From Candidatus Avelusimicrobium faecicola (GTDB taxonomy: Bacteria; Elusimicrobiota; Elusimicrobia; Elusimicrobiales; Elusimicrobiaceae), in assembly GCA_900540405.1 (NCBI GenBank), contig UQFW01000011.1, positions 1 through 28,142 of the forward strand: a DNA stretch of 28,142 bases, read 5' to 3'. The notes below the pieces were generated by a model. It was given only the letters and a program-made list of their open reading frames with translations, searched no databases and was not told the DNA's origin. Shown piece by piece: positions 7,187 to 14,676 of the stretch (its first letter is position 1; each line of letters opens with the position of its first letter). The translations under genes and the position numbers were made by a program.

Positions 7187-8295
7187 CAGGGTTTCATCCG
7201 AATACTATATTTAGATATGGGGTTGGGCCACACACAGTTATTATTACTGCGCGGGCACTGGATACCCACTTGCGTACGCACTTTGGGTTTGTACTTAAAT
7301 GTTAAATTGATATTAAAGTTGTTTAACGGCAGTTGGTAAGGCTGCTGTAAAATAATCCCGTTGCGTAATTTTTTAAGGCGGTCCCGGCTGGACGGCTCCA
7401 AATATGCAAATTGGAACAGCGGGCGGTTGACGTCTTTAGACATAGTTAAGTCAATTGCATAAGCGTCCGTCATAGAAGTACCTATATCTTCGGAAAAATA
7501 CGCACGCACTTTATCAATTTCAAATGGCTTAGTGGAAATATTCAAATACCCGGCCATGGTGGCGGCGCTATCCCGCGCACAGTTGGATTGGCTCTTGCAA
7601 GACGGGGAGTTCAAATAATACGCTTCCCGAAACATACGGGCATTGCGCGACGTATCCACAAAAGAGTACGTCTGCGATTGGTAAATCTGCCCCAACAAAA
7701 TATACGCCGTAATGTATTGTTTAAGCGACGGAATACCAATTGTGGTGGACGGAAAAAAGTTGGTATCGGCAATTTCTTTACTGGTCAGCACATAGAAACC
7801 GTCTTCATCTGCCGAGTCACTGGGCAATTCCTTATTCCAATTTTTACGGCGGCCTGCATAATAAGCATAGTCCCAATCGTTAGACGTGGGGGCAGGATTA
7901 GGATTGTTGCCGGCATCTTTACCGTGGTTGGGCCCCAACGCCGGGAAAGCCCCCGCCTGGTAAAACACATCAAACACCGTATACTGCCCTTTAGAGCCAG
8001 CCGCACCCTTGGGGGATAAAAAATCGCTGTTATAGCTTTTCATCACGCGGTAGGGCATATTGCCGTTGGTATAAGCCACCGCGTTTAAGTAGGTGGATAG
8101 AGAGGACATCTGGCTGTACGCGGCGTTATCCAATGCAAACTGGTTGCGGATTTTATACATGGATACTTTAGAGGTTTCAAACAAGAGGTAAATAACCAAA
8201 ATAAAAATGGGCGCCAAAAGCACCGCCGGCAAAAGTATTTGCGCGCGGTTGTTTTGTACGGCCTTTACGGCGGCCCGCCCCCACTGTTTGAACAT
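7186..8295 (-). CDS. TadG-like pilus-assembly protein
   Basis: The protein has 369 residues. A basic N-terminus with NNRAQ precedes a hydrophobic helix (about 21-42), as in TadE/TadG-like proteins, but the position corresponding to the prepilin Glu is a Pro. The exported part is mixed alpha/beta by eye, with two cysteine pairs (about NSPSCKSQSNC and near the end QCPRSNNNC). It lacks an obvious von Willebrand A domain with a MIDAS motif, which many TadG proteins carry. It sits between a small prepilin and a TadE-like protein, the usual setting for minor pilus subunits. TadG-like is a placement by N-terminus and context rather than by full-length similarity. Confidence 0.65.
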   Translation of the reverse strand: MFKQWGRAAVKAVQNNRAQILLPAVLLAPIFILVIYLLFETSKVSMYKIRNQFALDNAAYSQMSSLSTYLNAVAYTNGNMPYRVMKSYNSDFLSPKGAAGSKGQYTVFDVFYQAGAFPALGPNHGKDAGNNPNPAPTSNDWDYAYYAGRRKNWNKELPSDSADEDGFYVLTSKEIADTNFFPSTTIGIPSLKQYITAYILLGQIYQSQTYSFVDTSRNARMFREAYYLNSPSCKSQSNCARDSAATMAGYLNISTKPFEIDKVRAYFSEDIGTSMTDAYAIDLTMSKDVNRPLFQFAYLEPSSRDRLKKLRNGIILQQPYQLPLNNFNINLTFKYKPKVRTQVGIQCPRSNNNCVWPNPISKYSIRMKP

Positions 8296-8300
8296 TTTTA

Positions 8301-8477
8301 TTAGTACCCCAATAACATACCGATAAACGAAAAGAAAATGCGGACAATATCTTTATTAAACGCCATCATAAAAGCGGACAAAACGACCAGTATAGTCCCC
8401 AACATAAGGACATACTCTATGGTTGCCTGGCCTTTACGGCCGGACAACCCGGCCGTGAACCGCTTTTTTAACCGCAT
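8301..8477 (-). CDS. Flp-type prepilin (third copy)
   Basis: I place the start at the ATG at 8477, one base after the stop of the response-regulator gene, giving 58 residues (MRLKKRF...). An upstream ATG at 8504 would overlap that gene. The sequence has GRKG then QATIEYVLMLG followed by a hydrophobic helix: a leader, a Gly/Gln cleavage site, Glu at +5 and the Tyr typical of Flp pilins. The processed subunit would be about 42 residues. It lies apart from the two prepilins at 23065-23499 and directly behind three signalling genes, so it may be an alternative or regulated subunit. Confidence 0.85.
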   Translation of the reverse strand: MRLKKRFTAGLSGRKGQATIEYVLMLGTILVVLSAFMMAFNKDIVRIFFSFIGMLLGY

Positions 8478-8478
8478 A

Positions 8479-9168
8479 TTACGCACCGTAATCGTCCGGC
8501 ACATGGTTGCCCTCGGACGATATAAGCCCCTTTTCTATGGCTTTTACCACCGCTTCCGTGCGGCTGCTTACGCCCAGTTTATGGAACGCACTGTTTAGGT
8601 GGTTTTTAATGGTTTTTACACTGCAATCCAATTCTTTGGCAAGCTCTTTGTTGCTCATGCCTTTGCCTAACAAATCCATTACTTTAATTTCCGTTTTGGT
8701 AAGCGTGGCTTGGGAAGGCATATTGCCGTCCCCCATTTTGCGTAAACCGTGCAACAGTTTACCCATTAATTGTTGGGGAATCATCAGCCCTTCGCTGGTA
8801 AAAGTTTTAATAGAATTGACCAGTTCGGCCGCCGGCAACATTTTGGATAAATAGCCGTTCGCCCCGGCTTGGATAGCATCCAGCACATGGGCTTCGTCTT
8901 CAAAGCTGGAAAGCATAAGCACGTTTACTTCCGGCACCGATAAACGGATTTGCTTGGTAGCACAAATGCCGTCCATCTTGGGCAGTTTAATATCCATAAG
9001 CACCACATCCGGCTTTAACTTTTTAGCCAAAGCAACCGCTTCCAAACCGTCGGCCGCTTCGCCCACTACTTCTATCCACTTTTCGTTGCTGAGCACGTCT
9101 TTGATGCCTTCGCGGAAAAGGGTTTGGTCATCTGCAATTAATACCGTCACCTTTTTCTTTTTATTCAT
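8479..9168 (-). CDS. NarL/FixJ-family response regulator
   Basis: The start at 9168 (MNKKKKV) has GGGAG eight bases upstream. That GGGAG lies inside an earlier ATG at 9183, which has no site of its own. The 229-residue product has an N-terminal receiver domain with acidic residues at about 13-14, phospho-acceptor Asp59 (VVLMD), Ser87/88 and Lys109. It ends in a LuxR/NarL helix-turn-helix (about 157-215: LTKTEIKVMDLLGKGMSNKE onward). It follows two histidine kinase genes closely and is the only DNA-binding output in the window, so it is the likely transcriptional switch for pilus genes. Its target sites were not identified. Confidence 0.93.
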   Translation of the reverse strand: MNKKKKVTVLIADDQTLFREGIKDVLSNEKWIEVVGEAADGLEAVALAKKLKPDVVLMDIKLPKMDGICATKQIRLSVPEVNVLMLSSFEDEAHVLDAIQAGANGYLSKMLPAAELVNSIKTFTSEGLMIPQQLMGKLLHGLRKMGDGNMPSQATLTKTEIKVMDLLGKGMSNKELAKELDCSVKTIKNHLNSAFHKLGVSSRTEAVVKAIEKGLISSEGNHVPDDYGA

Positions 9169-9196
9169 GATGTTTGCTCCCATACGAAATTAAAAT

Positions 9197-10318
9197 TTAT
9201 AAATTTACCACCGGCAATGTAAAGTTGAATGAGGCCCCTTTGCCCAGGCCCTCGCTATGCGCCCAAATGCGCCCGCCGTGGTTTACCACAATATCTTTGG
9301 CAATAGATAACCCTAAACCCAACCGCCCCACGCGGGCACGGTCGCCCACCTGGGTAAAGCTGGTAAACAAATCCGGCGCTTTGGCGGGGTCAATCCCGTC
9401 GCCGGAGTCCGTCACGGACACTTTAGCATTTTTGTCATCCATTTTTCCAACCGTTATTTCTATCTTACCATTATCGGGCGTGTGGCGCACGGCATTTTCT
9501 AAAATATTGGAAATTACCTGCCGGATACGCTTTTCGTCCGCAAATACGCCCATTTCGCCGGCGCTTTCAAACGTGACGCTTATGCCGCGTTTGGCCGCCT
9601 TGGCCTTAAAAATTTCAGCCGTTTTCTTTAGGCTGGCCGTCAGTTCAAACTTGGCTTTTTCTATACGCAGTTTGCCCTTTTCAATAGCGGCCCAATCCAC
9701 CAAATCTTTAATTAAATGCTCAATTTGGCTGATGCTTTCGTCCATAAACATTACCTTGCGGGCCTGTTCCGGGTCCGGGGTCATTTTCTTTTTGAGCATA
9801 TCAAAACTCATTTTAAGCGTCATGAGTGAATTGGATAAATCGTGCGATACAATGGAAAAGAATTTGGATTTCATATTATTCAGGCGGTCCAAATCCGCAT
9901 TACGCTGTTTTAACTGCACGAGCAATTCTTTATTGCTTTGTTCCAAAAAGTATTTATCCAACGCGCGGGTTAAGGTGCGTTTTAAGTAATCAAAATCCAC
10001 GGGTTTTACCAAAAAGTCGTAAACGGATTCCTGCATAGCTTCCATAATGGCGTTTAAGGAGGCGTAGGCGGTAATCATAATAATTTGCGTATCTTGGTTA
10101 AACGTGCGGATTTTGCGGATTAAGTCCAACCCGGTTTCGTCCGGCAAGTTATAATCCATTAAAATAACATTAAAAAATTCGGCGGAACACAAATTCAAAC
10201 ATTCCTTGGCGTTGCCGGCCTGATACACTTTGTAGCCTTCAATTTCCAGCAAATCCACCATCGTTTCGCGCAGGTTGTTGTCGTCGTCCACCACTAAAAT
10301 TTTAACTTGCTTCTCCAT
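9197..10318 (-). CDS. Receiver-histidine kinase hybrid, soluble
   Basis: The 373-residue protein has no membrane segment. It starts with a receiver domain (Asp11-13, phospho-acceptor Asp55 in VILMD, Thr83, Lys105), then a helical linker and a HisKA domain with His159 in VSHDLSNSLM. A HATPase domain with N box (ISNILENAVRHT), DSGDGI and GLGLSIA follows. The H-box motif departs from the common HDLRNPL/HELRTPL by losing Pro. The ATG has GGGAG nine bases upstream and overlaps the end of the upstream kinase gene by 17 bases. The layout suits a relay: the membrane kinase phosphorylates this receiver, which tunes kinase output to the NarL-type regulator. That direction is inference. Confidence 0.92.
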   Translation of the reverse strand: MEKQVKILVVDDDNNLRETMVDLLEIEGYKVYQAGNAKECLNLCSAEFFNVILMDYNLPDETGLDLIRKIRTFNQDTQIIMITAYASLNAIMEAMQESVYDFLVKPVDFDYLKRTLTRALDKYFLEQSNKELLVQLKQRNADLDRLNNMKSKFFSIVSHDLSNSLMTLKMSFDMLKKKMTPDPEQARKVMFMDESISQIEHLIKDLVDWAAIEKGKLRIEKAKFELTASLKKTAEIFKAKAAKRGISVTFESAGEMGVFADEKRIRQVISNILENAVRHTPDNGKIEITVGKMDDKNAKVSVTDSGDGIDPAKAPDLFTSFTQVGDRARVGRLGLGLSIAKDIVVNHGGRIWAHSEGLGKGASFNFTLPVVNL

Positions 10319-12197
10319 AACTGGTATCTCCCGGTTTTTTATAAATTTTTAGGTATAGCTGAAAGCAGGTTCCTTTGCCTACCTGGCTTTGGATAAAAAT
10401 TTTGCCTTTATGGCGCGCCACGGCTTTACCCACCACCGCCAACCCGAGCCCCGTTCCGCGCGCTTTGGTGGTAAAGAACGGCGAAAATATTTTGCCCCGC
10501 ACGTCTTCCTTAATACCGGGGCCGGTATCCGCCACAAAAATACAAACCACCTTTTTACCAATGCGCGTACCTACCGTAATGGTTCCGTGGTCTTGCATGG
10601 CTTCGGCCGCGTTGGCAATCAGGTTGCGTATGGCTTGTTTCATTTCCTCCGCATCCACTTTTACGCGCACGCTTTCGGGCGCAAAATCTTCTTTCAGCTC
10701 AATGCCGCAGTTTAACGGGAAGGATAAGATAATTTCTTTCAGATAGCTGTTTAAGTCTATGGCGGTTAAAATCAAATCCCGGCTGCGGGCATAACCCAGC
10801 ACCTCGTTAATAATACTGCTGGCCTGTTTAATTTCCACATCAATAATGCCAAATTGTTTTAGTAATTTCGGCTCTTTGGGCGAAACTATCATTTTAATCA
10901 GCCGCGCGGCGTTGCTGATAACCGCCAGCGGGTTGCGGATTTCGTGGCTGATAATAGAGGCCATTTGCCCAATCGCCGCCAACCGCTCCGTTTTTACTAA
11001 TTCCCGGGTGGTTTCTTTTAGTTCCCGGGTGCGTTCTTCCACGCGCTTTTCCAGTGTGCGGTTCATTTGGGTAAGCGCTTGCTGGGCTTTTAAGATTTCT
11101 TCCTTGCGTTGGCGCAAGGCGGTGGCCATATCCAAAAATACGGTAGCCAAATCGCCGATTTCGTTTTGGGGGATTTCCAAATCCTCGCGTTTAATTAAAG
11201 AATCGCTTCCCTCCCGCAAGCGCGCGGCGGCCGCCTGAAGCCGCCCCAACGGCCGCGTAATGGGAATAATCACCCAATAACTGACAATCACTATAAAAAT
11301 AATCATCCCAAACACAATAACCAGCAAATCCACCACCGAGCTGACCGTTCCCCCAAACAGCAGGGCCAGCGGGCGTTGGGCCGGCTGTAAAACATATACC
11401 GTCCAGTGCGTAAGGGCCACTTCCGACGACGCCACCAACCATTTCGTCCGGTCCTCCAACGTCACTTCTCCGGCGCGGCGGGCCCCCAGTTGGCGCTCAA
11501 TATACAGGGATTCTTCCTTCTTTTGGGGTTGGGCGGTAAGAGCCAGCCCTTGCTCCGCCCCGGAATAAGAAATAATCGTACCGTCGGAAGCAAACACGAG
11601 CGCTTGCAAATCCGCCGGATAGGCCGCCTGCAAAGACTCTCCCAACTCTTTCAAATCCAGCTCCACCACCAAAATTCCCGATACCGGCTTTTGGTCTAAA
11701 TTATCCCGCACCGGGAACGCCATAAGCGAGTAGAGCGCCCCGTCCGCCCGGCTGACGGAACCCACATAATCCTGCCCGTTTATAACGCAAGTGGTTAAAA
11801 TGTTGTCTAAATCGTTCGCATAGCTAAAGCGGCTTTTTTCGTCGCTGGAGTAAAAAAGCTGCTGTCCGTTATTATTAAGTACGGAAATATGCGTAATATC
11901 CGGGTTGCGGCGGCGCAAGTAATCAATATCGGCCTGGTCTATAAAGCGGTGGCCGCCCAAATCGGAATGTAAATCAGTAAAGATGGAAAAAAGCTGGGCT
12001 TTGCGGGTCACATTATTGCGCAAAATAGAGGCCAAACGCCCCGCCACCGTTTGTTGGCGTTCCAAGCGTTCATTATTCAGCATACGGGTATTAATGCTGA
12101 GTACATGGTAGCCGATAATAAAAATCGGCACGATAGAAACTATGCTCAGCACCAACAACGCTTTAGGGAATAAACCGCCCAGTTTATGTGTAGCCAT
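10302..12197 (-). CDS. Membrane sensor histidine kinase (Cache-HAMP-HisKA)
   Basis: The protein has 631 residues. Membrane segment 1 (about 11-31) and segment 2 (about 288-312) flank a roughly 250-residue external sensor region that looks Cache-like (ISVLNNNGQQLFYSS; GILVVELDLKELGESL). A HAMP domain (about 312-365), a coiled coil and HisKA with His418 in IISHEIRNPLAVIS follow. The HATPase has an N box (IRNLIANAAEAM), DTGPGI and GTGLGLAVVG. No clear ribosome-binding site precedes the ATG. It is the first gene after the terminator at 12238-12269, and I found no convincing promoter for it. The ligand is unknown; its place suggests it sets pilus expression. Confidence 0.93.
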   Translation of the reverse strand: MATHKLGGLFPKALLVLSIVSIVPIFIIGYHVLSINTRMLNNERLERQQTVAGRLASILRNNVTRKAQLFSIFTDLHSDLGGHRFIDQADIDYLRRRNPDITHISVLNNNGQQLFYSSDEKSRFSYANDLDNILTTCVINGQDYVGSVSRADGALYSLMAFPVRDNLDQKPVSGILVVELDLKELGESLQAAYPADLQALVFASDGTIISYSGAEQGLALTAQPQKKEESLYIERQLGARRAGEVTLEDRTKWLVASSEVALTHWTVYVLQPAQRPLALLFGGTVSSVVDLLVIVFGMIIFIVIVSYWVIIPITRPLGRLQAAAARLREGSDSLIKREDLEIPQNEIGDLATVFLDMATALRQRKEEILKAQQALTQMNRTLEKRVEERTRELKETTRELVKTERLAAIGQMASIISHEIRNPLAVISNAARLIKMIVSPKEPKLLKQFGIIDVEIKQASSIINEVLGYARSRDLILTAIDLNSYLKEIILSFPLNCGIELKEDFAPESVRVKVDAEEMKQAIRNLIANAAEAMQDHGTITVGTRIGKKVVCIFVADTGPGIKEDVRGKIFSPFFTTKARGTGLGLAVVGKAVARHKGKIFIQSQVGKGTCFQLYLKIYKKPGDTSYGEAS

Positions 12198-12237
12198 ATA
12201 TAAAATTTACCGTTCGCCCGACCGGGGCCGTGTGTAT

Positions 12238-12269
12238 TAACAAAACGGGGGCCGGCAAGCAGCCCCCGT
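12238..12269 (-). terminator. Rho-independent terminator
   Basis: On the minus strand ACGGGGGC (12262-12269) pairs perfectly with GCCCCCGT (12245-12252) across a nine-base loop. TTTTGTTAA follows. It lies 36 bases past the stop of the gene at 12305 and ends the long transcription unit that runs from beyond 28142. The plus strand has no T tract after the stem, so it acts on the minus strand only. The rest of the gap 12198-12304 shows no clear promoter. Confidence 0.85.
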
Positions 12270-12304
12270 CTTACCAGTAGACAAAAGTAAGTCAGCCGTT
12301 TTGC

Positions 12305-13249
12305 TTAGCAAGAACCGGCAGGCACAGCATTGTTATTGCCGGCCGAGGCATTGGGGTTCATAAAGCCGAAACCTTCCAGTGCGGCCACGCCGCCGAAGTC
12401 CAACTTTACTTGTCCTTCCCACACAAAAGAGGGAGAAGCATTGATACCGTATTCGTTAGAGTATTTGGCTTCCTCTTTTAAGAGTTCAACGCCTTCGGTA
12501 TCAAATTTTTTCATAATTTTTTTGACGTTAATACCCGCATCTTCCATGGCTTTATCCCAACGGCTGGAGCGGTAGTCTTTATTGCGGATTTCCAAATATT
12601 TCCAGAATTTAGACGGATAGTATTTGGCAATTAACAACTGGCGGATGTCTTCTTCCCATTCGCCGGAACCGTGCAAGCTGGAAAAGCCTTCTTTGTCGCT
12701 GTAATTGACAATATAGCGCACGCGGATATTTTTATCGTCGGCAATTTTGCCGTCTTTTTTGGCCTGGATAATCAGGTTTTCGGCCATTACGCCGTACGGG
12801 CATTGGGACATAACAAACAAATCCATCACTTTGGGTTGCACCTTTTTATCGGTATATACCCCTTGGTTGGTTTGTTTGGGGAGCAAAATGTATTCGTCTT
12901 TTTCAATGGCCACGCCGTATTGGATATGTTGGTCCAATTTTTGGCGGATATCATTGGTTTTTTTAAGGATGTAAAGCGGCAGGAAAGAATAATCAAACCC
13001 GGCCAGCTTGGCATCTTGGGCGGCTTCGTCCGCCGTCAATTTGGTGACTTGGGGTTTTACGCCCAAAAAGTTGGCAATACCGGCCGTCAACTGCGGGTCT
13101 TCTTTCCCGGCGGCATAGGTATCGGACTCTACCACAATAAACTCCGCTTTAGCGGGAGCTTTGGCCGTTTTGGCGGCTTTTTTGGCAGGGGCGGCCACAG
13201 CGGCACCGGCCAACGTGCAGGCAAGCACTAATGCAAACAATTTTTTCAT
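12305..13249 (-). CDS. Exported thioredoxin-fold protein with CPYG motif
   Basis: The start is the ATG at 13249, with GGAG 11 bases upstream. It yields a classic signal peptide (MKKLFALVLACTLAGAAVAA) and a 314-residue precursor. The C-terminal half looks like a DsbA/thioredoxin-fold domain: LFVMSQCPYGVMAE at about 144-157 and SPSFVWEG with a likely cis-Pro near 284. The active site is Cys150-Pro-Tyr-Gly, so the second Cys of a CxxC is missing. The only other Cys of the mature form is the last residue (GSC). It may assist folding of cysteine-containing exported proteins in the island. A CPYG-type variant is, as I recall, common in one branch of the fold, so redox activity is uncertain. Confidence 0.8.
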   Translation of the reverse strand: MKKLFALVLACTLAGAAVAAPAKKAAKTAKAPAKAEFIVVESDTYAAGKEDPQLTAGIANFLGVKPQVTKLTADEAAQDAKLAGFDYSFLPLYILKKTNDIRQKLDQHIQYGVAIEKDEYILLPKQTNQGVYTDKKVQPKVMDLFVMSQCPYGVMAENLIIQAKKDGKIADDKNIRVRYIVNYSDKEGFSSLHGSGEWEEDIRQLLIAKYYPSKFWKYLEIRNKDYRSSRWDKAMEDAGINVKKIMKKFDTEGVELLKEEAKYSNEYGINASPSFVWEGQVKLDFGGVAALEGFGFMNPNASAGNNNAVPAGSC

Positions 13250-13263
13250 GCTTAAATATTCTC

Positions 13264-13533
13264 CTATTTGTCTTCCAGTTCTACCCTTACGCCGCGGATA
13301 CCCACAGCGCACAAAATGTTATAAGCCAACAGGAAAAACACCACGCTTACCAATGTAAGCAACGTGCCCTGAATGGCCCGCATTACCAGGCTCATCAAGT
13401 AGTCTAAACCTACGGTGCCGTCCGGGTTGAAAAGCTCCATAAGCGCCGTAATTAACATAACTACAAACACAGCCACCGGAAATGCGGAAAAAATGACATT
13501 TCCAATCCCGATTTTTTTAATTTCTACTTTCAT
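13264..13533 (-). CDS. Small two-TM protein, DUF3566-like
   Basis: This 89-residue protein has two hydrophobic segments (about 13-33 and 58-78) joined by a short loop, a start with AGGAG five bases upstream, and an end in YNILCAVGIRGVRVELED. The final YN, Gly and V-x-L-E pattern and the overall size recall the DUF3566 family of small membrane proteins, as a tentative match. It lies between the kinase-less sensor and the thioredoxin-fold gene with short gaps, so it is co-transcribed. Function unknown. Confidence 0.7.
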   Translation of the reverse strand: MKVEIKKIGIGNVIFSAFPVAVFVVMLITALMELFNPDGTVGLDYLMSLVMRAIQGTLLTLVSVVFFLLAYNILCAVGIRGVRVELEDK

Positions 13534-13551
13534 ATATTCTCCTAAAACGGC

Positions 13552-14658
13552 CTATTTTTCCGGCTCTAATACCAAAATCATACGGTTCTTGCCGGCATCA
13601 TCCGGCAACTGCACCGCCTTTACCAAACATTGTACATTTTTATTTTCTACCGTGCCGCGCAAAACTTTGGTGGGGTTTTCCAACGCTTCCCCAACCACTT
13701 GAATAATGTTTTGCTGGCGCCCGTCAAAAATATCCAACAAATGCACCGGGCCTTCTTTTTTGCTGTTTAGCTCAAAGTTGGTATACAAAATGTTATTGTT
13801 TTCATCCACCACCAAGGCGCGGGAGCCTTTGGGAACCGTCACCGCCAAAATGGTTTTCCACCATTTGCGCTCTTTTTCCAAAGACATAATTTCCACATCC
13901 TGCATGCCTTTGATGTCTTCCCGGATTTTGGCCAACATGGAATCTACCGATTTGGCCACATCCCCGATTTCGTCACTGCGGGGCGTATAAGTAAGCGTGA
14001 GCGTATTTAAGGAAACCGCATCCACCGCATCTTTTAATCCCGCCAGCGGGCGTAAAATTTTCAACAGCATAAACAGGTATAATACGCCGCCAATTAACAA
14101 AATCATAAAGAATACGCCAATGCAATAGCGCACCATGGCGGAATGAATCAGCGCTTTAGCCCCCTCGCGGGAAACCGTCACGTTTACCACGCCGGCCACG
14201 GCATCTTTTGCCAGGAGCGGAATGGCCATATCGTAGGTGTTGCCTTCTTCCGCCATAATGGCTTTGGGGGTGCGGCCGTTAATGGCGTACACCACCGCAT
14301 TGGTGGGGAAACCGACCGTATTGTTAAAATCCGAATAAGACATCCCCAAAAATTTGGTGTTTTCGTGCCAGCGGACGGAGCCGTCGTAGTTCAAGTAGAT
14401 TAAATCTTTAATGCGGTCATCATTAATCTTCCAAGATTTCATAATATCCGCTTCCGCAAACGTAGCCGCGCCTTTCGGGCGGGCCGCCAACGCCGCCACC
14501 AACCGCGGCGCGCGGAAACGCACCATTTCCACCATTTCGTTTTGGAGTTTTTTATCAAAAACAAATTTGAACATATTGTAGTATACCAGCCCGCCGAAAA
14601 TAGCCGCATACAGCGCAACCAGCATAAACCACAACATCCATTTAGACGTAATTTTCAT
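13552..14658 (-). CDS. Membrane sensor with HAMP and PAS-like domain, no kinase
   Basis: The protein has 368 residues. Membrane segments at about 8-29 and 178-199 flank an external sensor region of about 150 residues. A HAMP domain (about 200-250), a helical linker and a C-terminal PAS-like domain (about 275-368: RALVVDENNNILYTNFEL) follow. The protein stops there: no HisKA, HATPase, GGDEF, EAL, methyl-accepting or phosphatase domain is visible. It lies inside the Tad operon between the TPR gene and a small membrane gene. It may relay a signal by protein-protein contact, possibly to the kinases encoded at 9197-12197, or sense pilus state. The gene is uninterrupted, so truncation by mutation is not evident. 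Confidence 0.8.
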   Translation of the reverse strand: MKITSKWMLWFMLVALYAAIFGGLVYYNMFKFVFDKKLQNEMVEMVRFRAPRLVAALAARPKGAATFAEADIMKSWKINDDRIKDLIYLNYDGSVRWHENTKFLGMSYSDFNNTVGFPTNAVVYAINGRTPKAIMAEEGNTYDMAIPLLAKDAVAGVVNVTVSREGAKALIHSAMVRYCIGVFFMILLIGGVLYLFMLLKILRPLAGLKDAVDAVSLNTLTLTYTPRSDEIGDVAKSVDSMLAKIREDIKGMQDVEIMSLEKERKWWKTILAVTVPKGSRALVVDENNNILYTNFELNSKKEGPVHLLDIFDGRQQNIIQVVGEALENPTKVLRGTVENKNVQCLVKAVQLPDDAGKNRMILVLEPEK

Positions 14659-14676
14659 ACTTATTTAACACCCTTT

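Noticed and set aside
9169..9183. Longer start for the response regulator at 9183
   Set aside because: The ATG at 9183 has no ribosome-binding site, whereas its own sequence supplies GGGAG for the ATG at 9168.
12193..12198. TATAAT overlapping the start codon of the histidine kinase as a -10 box
   Set aside because: A start about seven bases downstream would fall inside the gene, and no -35 box lies at the right distance. The match is probably chance in an AT-rich leader.
13250..13312. Longer start for the thioredoxin-fold gene at 13312
   Set aside because: It would overlap the upstream gene and place 21 basic residues before a perfect signal peptide. GGAG fits the ATG at 13249.
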